Positions 35,963 through 47,455 of a stretch of 64,000 nt of DNA are shown here, in pieces. Source of the DNA: Clitopilus passeckerianus. Taxonomy: Eukaryota; Basidiomycota; Agaricomycetes; Agaricales; Entolomataceae. A program made the position numbers and the translations under genes. The DNA lies in contig CALYLX010000054.1 of assembly GCA_944990035.1 (NCBI GenBank), positions 310,001-374,000 on the forward strand, in the 5' to 3' direction. The stretch's first letter is position 1. The number at the start of each line of letters is the position of its first letter. Below the pieces are notes generated by a model that worked only from the letters and a program-made list of their open reading frames with translations, made no database searches and had not been told where the DNA came from.

Positions 35963-35970
35963 TTACGTCA
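35963..35970 (+). promoter_or_regulatory. CRE-like TTACGTCA site, P450 copy 2 promoter
   Basis: TTACGTCA within AACC.TTACGTCA, 178 bp before the ATG. The same element is at 40622-40629 (copy 3) and 44019-44026 (copy 4). Copy 1 has the divergent CATACATCA at the same place. It is a bZIP (ATF/CREB-type) consensus; function is inferred. Confidence 0.4.
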
Positions 35971-36140
35971 CCATCAGAGATGGAAATACCATTCCTGTGC
36001 CAAATGTATTCAGATCAGTACGTGGTCTTCGGCAGAATGCCAGGCCTCTGACGACGCCTATAGAAGTCTATTAGGAGCCGATCCACGTAAATAGTCTACT
36101 TCAATCAACCTATACTAACTAACAATCACTCATACCTGAC

Positions 36141-38378
36141 ATGTCCACAGTTTCCATTATGGCGAATTCCATACTCGAGCGTGGCATTGACCTTCTCAAG
36201 CAGCATCCCCAGGCTGCAGCTGGTGCCATCTCATGTCTTGCTCTCGTAGTCTTTGCTCGCCTCCGCCGCAAACATCGCGCCAATCTTAATCTCCATGGTC
36301 CAAAGTCTACGAGCTGGGTCTTCGGCGTTTCTAGCGACCTATTCAGTGCAATGAATGCAAGCTACATCTACGAATCTTGGTCGAAGCTGTATGGCTCTGC
36401 CTATCGGATCCCGCTTGCTTTCGGGGACGAAAGCATAGTTCTCATGGATCCAAAAGCCGTCGCCACCTTCTTCTCCAGGGACACAACCACCTACCAGCAG
36501 CCGGCGACTATTCGAGGCTTCCTTAGGCGCAACGTGAGTTCGTTATTTGTGCCTATCTACCAAATCTCTAATTCTTAGAACGCAGTTCGGCAACATGCTC
36601 GTAATTGCAGAAGCCGAAGATCACAAACGGTAAGATACTTACAGGACCTCGAATCATAATCAAACTTCTCATGTATGGTCGGCTTTAGACAGAGGAGATC
36701 TCTGTCCACTGGGTTCAGCATTGCTGCAATCCGGAGCCTAACGCCTATCTTCCTCGAGTCCGCATACCATGTACGTTTCTTTGGAGTTCCGCCATCCGGT
36801 CGTTACTCATCTCTACCTAGGTCAAGGATAACTGGGACAAGATCATCAATTCTAACGATGGAGCTTCAGCCACTATTGAAGTTGGACACTGGTGCGTGGG
36901 CTATCCACTTTTTATCCCCGCATCGTATACCGATAGTACCACTTATGAAGGGTAAATGCAATCACGTACGGTGCACGCCATTTTTCAAAGATCTATCCGT
37001 CCTCACGCTATATCTATTTAGGCTTGATAGCATCGGTCGTGGAGGTTTCTCTCACGATTTTGGAGCAACGCAGGGGAAGCCATCTCTATTACGAGATCGA
37101 TTCGAAGCATTCAACGGCCTGAGACCGACTTTTGCGATTATGGCCGCATTCCTTCTGTCGAGTATCCTCCCACCCTGTTCCAAACTACCGACGGAGCAGG
37201 ATAGGTTGATAGCTGAGCTCTCCGCGAGTATCAGAGATATTGCTGTTGGTCTCATTGAGAAGGGCAAGGCGGAGAAGGAGTTGGACATTGACAACGGCCT
37301 CGATAAATCGATTCTGGGTGCTTTAGGTGCGTGTAGGATGTATGTTGCGGAACCTGCTCCTAATCAAGTACTAGTTCGTGCGGAAACCGCCAGCGCAAAC
37401 ATTCATATGGATGTGGAAGAAATCAAGGCTCAGGTGCGTACTTGACAAACACTTATTGAACATACAGACTTAACGACCTTGATCCAGGTCGTAAGTAATA
37501 TCTAGTGTGCTTTCTTATGGAGTCCCCTGATTGTTCTGGGTTAGGGCCTCTTCATCCTTGCTGGTTACGAGACTACAGCGAGTAAGGATCCCATCCATTT
37601 GACTAGGGGACGTACTGACCGCACTCTGCAGCTGCAATCTCGTGGTGCATCGTTGAGCTATCTCGCAACCCAGAAGTGCAACACAAATTGCGAGAGGAAC
37701 TATCTGGATTCACAGATGACGATCCATCGTATGAGCAATTGAGCTCCGGTCTGCCATATCTGGACGCTGTCGTCTGCGAAACGCTGAGGCTTCACCCTTC
37801 GGTCCCCGAAATCCGCCGACAGGTATGGAGACCTTCCTCCTTCGCCTTGCTTTCTCCTGGCTAACAAGTTTGACCAGGCCCAAGTCGATGACGTCTTGCC
37901 CCTCTCAACGCCCCTCACGAATGGGAGAGGTGAGACGATCCAGAACCTTCCCATTCCCGCAGGAGCCAAGATCCGTATCCCTCTCGGCGCTGTTAACTTG
38001 AGCGAGGAGTTGTGGGGAGAGGACAGCCATTCCTTCAACCCTTCGCGATGGATTGACGGCGCCAAGAATCTTAGAGCCGAAGAGGTCTCTGGGTTCCGTC
38101 ATCTGCTAACCTTCGCCGACGGACCTCGTACCTGCCTTGGCCGACTCTTCGCCCTGACCGAGCTCAAGGTAATAAATCTATCCCTCCTCGTTTATGTATA
38201 ATATCTGAATTGTTCGTCCTAGGCTGCTCTCTCGGTGCTCATTCGAAACTACTCTTTCGAACTGCCTCATGGTGTTGACACTAAGATCGCTTTGCATAGA
38301 GCACTTACCGTTCGCCCGAAGTTGGAAGGAGAAGAGGGTCCTACCTTGCCCATGATTGTGAAGACGATAATTCACTAG
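36141..38378 (+). CDS. cytochrome P450 monooxygenase, copy 2
   Basis: Same 11-exon layout as copy 1. Exon 1 (36141-36533) carries the anchor, GPKSTSWVFG and the segment to FLRRN. Later exons give FGNMLVIAEAEDHKR, QRRSLSTGFSIAAIRSLTPI, the long exon with LDSIGRGGFSHDF, a 3-nt exon GTC (37488-37490), I-helix AGYETTA, ExxR in ETLRLHPS, PSRW and heme loop FADGPRTCLG. It ends MIVKTIIH. All junctions are canonical and in phase, so this copy looks functional. The start is the first ATG after the TATA-like TAAATAG. Confidence 0.92.
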
Positions 38379-38713
38379 ACCGGACCCAGAGTCGTTTATA
38401 AGGCGATCGTTCTTGAACAATTTTGATACATGATGTTTCTCATCTGTAATAACGTCCTTTACATGAGATTATTGAAAGCTACCTTCATCTAATGGAACTT
38501 TAAGCTTTATGTACTACCACGCGGCGGTCCAGAAAACGAGAATTACGTGTTGAAGCAAGGACAAATAGGTCAGTCTGCGCAACGCCGCCCTGCCGTTCTT
38601 GACCTTATGTTTGACGCTCAATGAAGCTCGCAGCTTGCAGGCTTGGAGCGAGGTGCCACAGAAGCTCATTGTGCATGCTGTGCTGCACTGGCTCCGAGTC
38701 ACATATCTGACCC

Positions 38714-40022
38714 TCAGTAAAAAAGAAAGTCGGTGAAAATCAGTATTAGGTCATTCGAAGTCATGGTCTGGTCACATTTTTGCCTTTCCATCAGGGTCGT
38801 ACCGCCTATCAACTATTTCGGCTGCTCTGCCGAGGTGAAGTTACGTTCACTCAGATGGAAGTCAATGATAGTCAGAATGTGGTCAGTCATAGTCAGAATT
38901 TGGTCAGTCATAGTCGGAATTGCGCCGTCTATAGTCAGTCCAGTTATTGTGGTCTTTCTCGTTGATAAGCACCCCACAACCGCTCTGCATACTGAACTGG
39001 ATTGACTATGTACAATATACACTAATTAGTTGGCCCTTGCAAGGTCCTACATCTTGGAAATAGTCTAGCTTCGATGACGGATTCGGAATGCGTGTATGGA
39101 GATGTTGCCTGAGTAGGCAGGTAGAGTTCTTTTGCCCTGGCAGAGATTCATATTATTGAAGGCAGTCAGGAATACTCGGATCGAAGGCATCATCATGTAT
39201 TGGGAATATATTTGTTAACTTCCAAGTCTGAGCCTCATCGACTGGTGGTCTTGATTTCTGCTAAGTCCTTCGGCGATCACCGACATCACGTGCTTTGACA
39301 ATACTTGTCGCGTCGCTGTTGGACTTGTTCCGAGTCTTCCTCCTTCTCCTCCTGCTCGGTTGTCCTCTGCTGGCTGCGGTACCCTCATAGGAAAACGAAC
39401 GGCCTCATAATGTTTGGTAAGCTACCCTACTTATCTACTCATGCTCCTCCAACTCAGACTAAACTGAAGAGGTTTTCAGAACCAGGGAGTATCGTTGGAC
39501 CGGACAGCACTGAAGGACCAATATCCATTTGCGAGTCCAGGAAGGAGTCGGAACTACCCAATGGAAGGGCCTCCTGTGAGTGTGTGCCCATTTTACTTGA
39601 CCTTTTATTGACCGTCCTCCAAACCGGCTCTCACAGGATCCCCTCATTGGATTTTCCTTAACCAAATGTATTACTCTACAGCCCTCTAGATATGATCGTG
39701 TATTGTAGCGTAGTTTGGAATAAAAGGGTTTTCCAAATATTCAATAGACCGAAATAACGCCAGCTGGCAACTGAAAGCGGCTCAAAATATCTGACTAGAG
39801 AATGACTAGCATCATGACCGAGATCTGACTGTCTTGACCATTCACTGACCGTTGGCGGCTGAAGCGGAATCAATCGGAATCAGGGTCATCAGTTATGAGA
39901 GTTACTAACCGAAATATAGTCATTATTCTAGTCAGTACGAAGTATCAAAAAACGACATTTTACAACCATCAGTCAATCACGACCGTCCAGTGACCAAGCA
40001 CTGACTTTTCCTTTTTACTGAG
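38714..40022. mobile_element. non-autonomous hAT-like DNA transposon
   Basis: The ends are inverted repeats: TCAGTAAAAAAGAAAGTCGG on the left against the reverse complement of the right end, TCAGTAAAAAGGAAAAGTCA. The element is flanked by TCTGACCC on both sides (38706-38713 and 40023-40030), a 7-8 bp target duplication as expected for the hAT superfamily. Short GTCAGT-type motifs crowd both ends, like hAT subterminal repeats. No transposase is encoded; the largest frame (39305-39661) has no domain. Homologous flanking sequence without insertion occurs at about 32350-32375 and 43395-43420. Length is about 1.3 kb. Confidence 0.7.
38860..38945 (+). repeat. short tandem array inside the transposon
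   Basis: About three imperfect copies of a 22-23 bp unit, GTCAGTCATAGTCAGAATTT-like, in succession. They are near the left end of the element and probably serve, or served, as subterminal transposase-binding repeats. Confidence 0.6.
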
Positions 40023-40256
40023 TCTGACCCTATGTACTTACGCGCCAGGCTCTGGCTCAGGGTTTGTGCTGTGCCATTGCCAAGGTCTTTGTCATTGGGG
40101 TTACTCTCCCCTGACGGCTAGTCAGTACTTAATGCGAAATAGAGGAATGATAACATAGGTGTAGACCATTGCGTGAGCCCAATATTCTGTCAGCAACAAA
40201 CCTTCTCGACGTAGACGGGTCATTCTTAGAAGTAGAGGTGTCTCCTGCCTTCTAAA

Positions 40257-40263
40257 TGAGTCA
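40257..40263 (+). promoter_or_regulatory. AP-1-type TGAGTCA site, P450 copy 3 promoter
   Basis: Same conserved block as at 32554, followed by ATGACTAACA and CTCTGATTGGGTGG, the latter containing a CCAAT box on the reverse strand. It is 591 bp before the ATG. Confidence 0.4.
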
Positions 40264-40847
40264 GGCGAAATGACTAACAGCCCTCCTCTGATTGGGTGGC
40301 GACTCCAATCTTCGGAGGATGCCTCAGCCGGGATGCTCATAGGAACAACACGATTTGTAGAACGCCTGTCCGCTTACATGGCAAGGACAATGGGTGTGTA
40401 TATCTGCCACGATTTCGCCACGGACAACGGAGGGTTTACCCGAACTTCTTGCCCAGGATCTCGCAATAATCAGCCCGTTAGAGCTCCCACGATGCCCAAA
40501 CTTCTAGGATTGACATTGCGCTCATTTCCAGAGTTACTAGATATCTGGATTGGATGCGCATGACTCGCTAGCATCCAGCCTCCCGAAGTTGTGTGTCATT
40601 CTGGGCCCGTAGTAACAACCCTTACGTCACATGAGCGCTATTTCCAGTCTGATGTGCCAAATGTCAATGTATTCCTTATGTAACGTAGTCGGTTTGTCAA
40701 TAATGCTTTGATAATGCTAATGCTATTCAGATTAAGTGTAGATCAGTGTATGACTGACGACGCCTGATAGAAGGTTATTTGGAGCCGATCCAGTTAAATA
40801 GCCTGACTCGGCGACCTGGACTAACTGCCAGCCCACACACAGCTGAC

Positions 40848-43077
40848 ATGTCTACTATTTCCATGATGGCGAAAACTATATTCGAGTTTGGCCTTGACGT
40901 CCTCAACCGGCATCCCTGGGGTGCAACTGGGGCTATCTCGTGCCTCGCTCTTGTGGCCTTTGCTCGCCTCCGCCACAAACGTCGCCCCAGCCTTAACCTC
41001 CATGGTCCAAAGTCTACGAGCTGGATCTTCGGTGTTTCTAGTGATCTTTTCAATGCCATGAATGCAAGTTACATCTACGAGTCTTGGTCGAAGCTGAATG
41101 GCGGGGCCTATAGAATCCCACTTGTATTCGGCGAGGAATGCATAGTTCTTATGGACCCGAAAGCTGTGGCTACCTTCTTCTCGAGGGATACGACTACCTA
41201 CCAGCAGACTGCGAATATTAGAGGCTTCCTTGGGCGAATGTGGGGTCTCGCATTCTTCTCCTTATGTACCACAGCTCTAACCCTTTGAACGTAGTTTGGC
41301 AATGTACTCCTAATTGCAGAAGCCGAAGACCATAAACGGTAAGATACATGTACACCATATATAAAACTTTCTCATAAATAGTCGACTTCAGACAGAGGAG
41401 GTCCTTATCCACTGGATTTAGCATTACTGCAATACGAAACCTCGCGCCTATTTTCCTTGAATCCGCATACCATGTACGCGTCTTCGGACTTTCGCGCCCC
41501 CGATCTCTACTTATCTCTGCTTAGGTCAAGGATAACTGGGACAAGATCCTCGATTCTGACGGGGGAACTTCATCTACTATTGAAGTGGGACACTGGTTCG
41601 TGTGATATTCGATTTCATTTCGAATGGTTAGCTCATAGTACTCCTTACAAAGGGTAAATGCCATCACGTACGGTGAACGTTTGGTTTACAAGATCTGTCG
41701 TTGCTCACGCCATACCGTTGCAGGCTTGACAGTATTGGCCGTGGAGGCTTTTCTCATGACTTTGAGGCCACTCAAGGGAAACCATCGCTATTACGAGATC
41801 GTTTCGAAGCCTTCAATGGCCTGAAGCCCACTTTCGTGAGTATGGTGGCGATCCTATTGTCGGGTATCTTCCCGCCCATTGCCAAACTCCCGACGCAGAC
41901 GAAGAAGCTCACATCTGAGCTCTCCGCGAGTATCAAAGGCGTCGCTGTTGATCTCATCGAGAAGGGCAAGGCGGAGAAGGAGCTAGATATTGACAACGGC
42001 CTTGATAAATCGATTCTGGGCGCTTTAGGTGAGTATATTAAAGTGAGTTATGCGAGCTCTCTCTTTGACCAAACGACAGTCCGTGCCGAAACTGCAAGCG
42101 CAAATATTCGTATGGATGTGGAGGAAATCAAGGCTCAGGTGGGTACTAGACTGCCGTTTTCGTTTATCAGGCTAAACGGTATTAAATCAGGTTGTAAGTA
42201 ATATCTACCATGCTGCGCCTGTTGTATTTTCTGATCAATCGACTTCAGGGTCTCTTCATGCTCGCAGGGTACGAGACTACAGCGAGTAAGTGTTCATTAT
42301 GTACGATGAGGCCAACATACCAAAAAGCTTCACAGCTGCGATCTCGTGGTGCATCGTCGAGCTAGCTCGAAGCCCGGAAATACAGCGTAAGCTGAGAGAG
42401 GAATTGTCCGGCTTCACAGACGACGATCCAACGTATGAGCAGTTGAGCTCCGGTCTGCCTTACTTTGATGCTGTCGTCTGCGAAACTCTGAGGCTTCGTC
42501 CTTCCGTAACCGAAGTCACCCGACAGGTACGGCAACCCCCCTCCTCCTTGTTTCCTCTGCTAAACGGGACGACCAGGCTCAAGTAGACGATGTTTTGCCT
42601 CTGTCGACTCCGCTCACGAATGCGAAAGGCGAGACCATGGAAAATCTCCCTGTTCCTGCTGGAGTCAAGATCCGGATTCCTCTGGGCGCTGTTAATCTGA
42701 GTGAGGAGCTATGGGGAGAGGATAGCCATTCCTTCAACCCCTCTCGATGGCTTGACGGCGCCAAGAATCTTAGAGCTGAAGAGGTCTCTGGGTTCCGTCA
42801 TCTGTTGACCTTCGCCGATGGACCTCGTACCTGCCTTGGTCGACTATTCGCCCTGACCGAGATCAAGGTAATATATCTGCCCCTCCACGTTCATGTATAA
42901 TGTCTGAATTGTTCGTCCTAGGCTGCTCTCTCGGTGCTCGTCCGAAACTACTCTTTCGAACTGCCACATGGTGTCGACACTAAGATCGCTTTGCATAGAG
43001 CACTTACCGTTCGCCCGAAGTTGGAAGGAGAAGAGGGCCCTACCTTACCCATGCTTGTAAAGAAGATAAATCACTGA
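40848..43077 (+). CDS. cytochrome P450 monooxygenase, copy 3 (possible early frameshift)
   Basis: Same architecture as its neighbours: anchor, GPKSTSWIFG, FGNVLLIAEAEDHKR, LDSIGRGGFSHDF, 3-nt exon GTT (42191-42193), AGYETTA, ExxR in ETLRLRPS, PSRW, heme loop FADGPRTCLG, ending LPMLVKKINH. Unlike the other copies, the end of exon 1 is one base shorter (TTGGGCGAAT|GTGGGG against TTGGACGCAAC|GTACGT, near 41236), and the donor is poor. With the expected splice, exon 2 is out of frame; no alternative GT nearby restores phase. All later exons are intact. It may be a young pseudogene, or use an unusual splice. The ATG at 40848 aligns with the starts of the other copies. Confidence 0.7.
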
Positions 43078-43620
43078 TGGCTAGAGTTGCTTGTTATCTT
43101 CGGCAAGTTGAAATGGAGGAATAATTTTATCACTTGATGTTTCTGAGTTGTAGACATATTCTTGAGCTGAATTTATTGGAAGCGACCCTCATGTAATGTC
43201 CAATTATGCGGCAATCCAACAAGTCGTGCAGCAAGGAAACCCGAAAGCATCAGATCAGGAGAATCGCGTGCCTTCCCAAAGCAGTAATCTTCTGCGGTTC
43301 AGGCGACTTTACGTTTGTAGGGAAATTGAAGCTGCAGGGGTAATGGAAGCTTTTCGTACATGCTATGCGACAAGTCTCACTTTTCCGCAAGCTACTGATA
43401 CAACCTGATATACACGCCAGGGGTTCTGGCTCAGGGTTTTTGTTGCGTCTTCTCCAGTGGTGATGCCCTTCACTGGCCGCCAACCAGCAGCTAGGTAGTA
43501 CTGCGGTAGAGGAACGATGTCATAGCTTCAATCAATTGTGTAAGGCCAATATTCGATCAGCAATCAACCTTCGCGTAGACGGCCCATTCTTAGAAGCATA
43601 TTTGTCTCCTCCCTTCTAAA

Positions 43621-43627
43621 TGAGTCA
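43621..43627 (+). promoter_or_regulatory. AP-1-type TGAGTCA site, P450 copy 4 promoter
   Basis: The third occurrence of the conserved block, 563 bp before the ATG. It is again followed by ATGACTAACA and CTCTGATTGGGTGG. Confidence 0.4.
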
Positions 43628-44183
43628 GGAGAAATGACTAACATCTGACCTCTGATTGGGTGGTGACTCCAATCCCTCAAGGACCGCGGCCACTGACACC
43701 GATATATCAGGAGAATGCCTCAGCAAGGATGCCCATAGGAACAAAACGGTTTGAAGAACGCGTCAACTTGCCTGGCAGGAGCATTGGGTGTGGTACGTAG
43801 GGCATGACTTCGCCACAGAACCGAGGGTTTACCCGAACTTCCAGCCCAGTACCTCACAACAACCAGGCGGCTGGGGTTCCCATGATGTTCAAACGACTGA
43901 TAGGGCCAGAGCGCTCATTTGCAGGGATATTAGATATCTGCGTTGGCTGTATAGACCCTCCTAGCATCAAGTCTCCTGGTGCTGTCTGCGATTCGGGGCC
44001 CGCAGACAGTAACAACCCTTACGTCACATGAGTGGGATTTCCACTCTGATGTGCCAAATGAATTCAGATCACTGCTTGGTCTTCGGCAGAATGCCAGCCC
44101 TCTGACGACGCCTGTTGGGAGCCGATCCACATAAATAGTCTGGCTCGACCGCCCTGAACTAACCAATATACCCCATACCTGAC

Positions 44184-46412
44184 ATGTCTACCATTTCCAC
44201 AACGGTGAATACCATACTCGAGCGCGGCGTCGACGTCCTCAAGCAGCATCCCCAGGCTGCAGCTGGTGCCATCTCATGTCTTGCTCTCGTAGTCTTTGCT
44301 CGCCTCCGCCGCAAACGTCGCGCCAGTCTTAACCTCCATGGTCCAAAGTCCACGAGCTGGATTTTCGGCGTTTCTAGTGACCTATTCAGCGCAATGAATG
44401 CAAGCTACATCTATGAATCTTGGTCGAAGCTGTATGGGTCTGCCTACCGAATCCCACTTGCTTTCGGGGAGGAAAGCATAGTCCTCATGGATCCGAAAGC
44501 CGTCGCCACCTTCTTCTCTAGGGACACCACCACCTATCAGCAGACGGCGACTATCCGAGGCTTCCTTGGACGCAACGTACGTTCTTGGTTTGTCCCCAGA
44601 TCACCATCTCACTCTTGGAGCGCAGTTCGGCAACGTGCTCCTAATTGCAGAAGCCGAAGATCATAAACGGTAAGATACTTGCGGGACCTCGAATCATAAT
44701 TGGCTCCTCATGGATGATCGACTTTAGGCAGAGGAGATCCCTGTCCACTGGATTCAGCATTGCTGCAATCCGGAACCTCACGCCTATCTTTCTCGAGTCC
44801 GCATATCATGTCCATTTCTTCGTCTTCCACCGCGGGATTTCTACTTATCCCTATTTAGGTCAAGGATAACTGGGACAAGATCATCAATTCTAACGATGGA
44901 ACTTCAGCTACTATTGAAGTGGGACACTGGTTCGTTTGTTATTCACTCTTGCATCCTCGAACGGCTCACCTACAGAGTCATTTAAAAAGGATAAATGCCA
45001 TCACGTAGGTTGAACTTCGTTTCCAAAGACGTGCCGTTATTCACACTCCTCGATACCAGGCTCGACAGCATTGGACGTGGAGGGTTCTCTCATGATTTCG
45101 AGGCGACGCAGGGGAAGCCGTCTCTGCTACGAGACCGATTTGAAGCCTTCAACGGTCTGAAACCGACTTTTGCGATGATGGCCGCATTCCTATTGTCAAG
45201 CGTCTTCCCGCCCATCGCTAAACTACCGACGGAGAGGAAGAGGTTAACAGCTGAGCTCTCCGCGAGCATCAGAGGCATTGCCGTTGACCTCATTGAAAAG
45301 GGCAAGGCGGAGAAGGAGTTGGACGTTGACAACGGCCTCGATAAATCGATTCTGGGTGCTTTAGGTGCGCGTAGGGTGTATGTTGTGGAATCGACCTCTA
45401 ACCAAGCTACAGTTCGTGCGGAAACCGCCAGCGCAAACATTCATATGGACGTGGAGGAAATTAAGGCTCAGGTGCGTACTAGACGGATGTTTTCAAATTA
45501 TCCCTCACTCAACGATGTTGACCTAGGTCGTAAGTACTAGCGCATGCGCTTTCCGCTATCTGGAGATCTAAATATTCCGCCGTAGGGCCTCTTCATGCTT
45601 GCTGGTTACGAGACTACAGCGAGTAAGGTTCCCATACATGTGATGAAGCCGATTTACTGACCATATTTTGCAGCTGCCATCTCGTGGTGCGTTGTTGAGT
45701 TGTCTCGCAACCCAGAAGTACAACGTAAATTGCGAGAGGAACTGTCCGGGTTCACAGTCGATGATCCAACCTTTGAGCAATTGAGCTCTGGTCTCCCATA
45801 TCTGGACGCTGTCGTCTGCGAAACACTGAGGCTTCATCCTTCCGTAACTGAGATCAACCGACAGGTACGGAACCCTTTTCCTTCCGTTTTCCCCCCTCGC
45901 TCAATTGTTCTCCCAGGCGCAGGTGGACGATGTCTTGCCTCTCTCAACTCCTCTCACGAATGCGAAGGGCGAGACTATGCAGAACCTTCCCGTCCCCGCC
46001 GGAGTCAAGATCCGTATTCCTCTAGGTGCCGTTAACTTGAGCGAAGAGTTATGGGGAGAGGATAGCCATTCCTTCAACCCTTCTCGATGGATTGACGGAA
46101 CTAAGAACTTAAGGGCTGAAGAAGTCTCTGGATTCCGTCATCTGTTGACATTTGCCGACGGGCCTCGTACCTGCCTTGGTCGACTCTTCGCTCTGACCGA
46201 GTTCAAGGTATTACATTTTCTCTCTTGTCCCGCCTATAATATGTCTGAGTCCCTTCCTCTAGGCTGCACTCTCTGTGCTCGTCCGAAATTACTCCTTCGA
46301 GCTGCCTCGTGGTATTGACACTAAGGTAGTTCTACATAGAGCCCTTACCCCTCGCCCGAAGTTGGCAGGAGAGGAGGGCCCCACCTTGCCTATGATTGTT
46401 AGGAAGATATGA
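44184..46412 (+). CDS. cytochrome P450 monooxygenase, copy 4
   Basis: Intact member of the tandem family: anchor (SCLALVVFARLRRKRR), GPKSTSWIFG, exon 1 ending GFLGRN at a GTACGT donor, FGNVLLIAEAEDHKR, QRRSLSTGFSIAAIRNLTPI, LDSIGRGGFSHDF, 3-nt exon GTC (45527-45529), I-helix AGYETTA, ExxR in ETLRLHPS, PSRW and heme loop FADGPRTCLG, ending LPMIVRKI. The promoter carries TTACGTCA (44019-44026) and ATAAATAG (44131) 53 bp before the ATG. Protein identity to copy 2 is very high, so substrate overlap is likely. The P450 family number cannot be given without a search. Confidence 0.92.
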
Positions 46413-46735
46413 GGATAGCAGACGCTGATAGTCGCAGGCGTCTAGTACTAATGTGATCGCTCTTGGACTTGTAGGGTTAATTCTATTACTGGATGTTTCT
46501 TATCTATGGAAACGTTCTTGAATTTAATTTATTGAGAGCTAGCTTCTTCTATTGAACATTTTGTCCAAATTCCCAGCAATCTAACAAATCTATCAGTCAC
46601 CTAGCAAGGCGCAGTTCTGGGAGGGAGTAATCGCGTCAGATGGGCTGAGTCATCAAGAGATTGTCGCTCATGGTCACACACACTGCTTTGGTGTGACCGT
46701 GACTCTCATCCTCTGCTTGTTGATTCGATCCTGGA

Positions 46736-47455
46736 ATGGCGACGGTTTCTCCCTTCGCTCGCGCTGGTGCTCTTGATGAAGCATGGAACTTGGGGCGCGA
46801 CCAGACAGTGAGTACGCTCCTCCAAAACAGAATCTTCTGGTCGTCAATTAAGTCAGCTTCATCCTCTTTAGATTGAGGAAATGTATAGTGTGCCCGAAAG
46901 TTTCTTGGAGATAGAGGTCAGAAATCCGCAAACCCATGGTGCGCCTTTCTCAGTTTCGCCTCTGGAGTTCTCAGCTGACTCCTGTGACTTTATTTAGGCT
47001 TTGGACGAAAGATGTACACCGACTACGAGATTGTGTGTAAGGTGAGCGTCTTATCAAAACTTCGGCTGCTTTTGGGGGGGAGAAATTCTGACACCACACC
47101 GCTTTAGACCAATATACCTGCCTTCAAATTGCGCCATTCGGTGGTACGTCGGCGATATTCCGACTTCGAGGCATTCCGCGACATCCTGGAGCATGAATCT
47201 ACCCGCGTCAATATCCCGCCTCTTCCAGGGAAAGTGTTCACCAATCGTTTCTCTGACGAGGTCATTGAAGGTCGCAGAGAAGGTCTCGAGCGTTTCTTGA
47301 GCATTGTGGCGGGGCATCCTCTTCTCCAGGTATGACTCGATCTGATTCATGGCAACGAGTTTCTCTCACCACCTCGCCCATATCTCCAGACAGGAAGCAA
47401 GGTACTATGCGCATTCCTTCAGGATCCTGGATGGGACCGGTCTCAGTGGCTGTAA
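46736..47455 (+). CDS. SNX3: sorting nexin SNX3/Grd19-like
   Basis: Five exons (46736-46807, 46872-46938, 46998-47041, 47108-47329, 47390-47455) give 156 residues, the usual size for this single-PX-domain protein. It binds PI3P on endosomes and helps retromer retrieve cargo to the Golgi. The PX domain shows [31 protein letters not shown], the PI3P-binding [26 protein letters not shown] and [19 protein letters not shown]. It ends [12 protein letters not shown]. Starts [17 protein letters not shown]. The intron pattern is clean and the gene is convergent with the SPRY gene. Confidence 0.93.

Larger units (their letters stand above)
35271..36140. other. intergenic, P450 copies 1-2
   Basis: Contains the 3' flank of copy 1, a tRNA-like sequence at 35641-35720 and the copy 2 promoter. 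The promoter has TTACGTCA (35963-35970) and a TAAATAG box (about 36088-36094). Confidence 0.5.
32190..46560 (+). repeat. tandem segmental duplication of a P450 gene plus promoter (4 units)
   Basis: Four P450 genes in the same orientation are embedded in a duplicated unit of about 3 kb. Homology extends upstream: copies 1, 3 and 4 share a block with AAATGAGTCAGG and GATGC..TCAGC..GATGC, and copies 2, 3 and 4 share TAGACCCTCCTAG plus GGGCC..CAGTAACAACC. The 3' flanks share a TGTTTCT..TTGAA.TTTATTG.AAGC motif. Copy 2 lacks the most distal promoter block. The unit between copies 2 and 3 is lengthened by a transposon. Confidence 0.85.

Noticed and set aside
39305..39661. 118-codon frame inside the transposon, checked for transposase
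   Set aside because: No DDE or hAT dimerisation motif (no C-terminal hATC-like pattern); Ser-rich start looks random.
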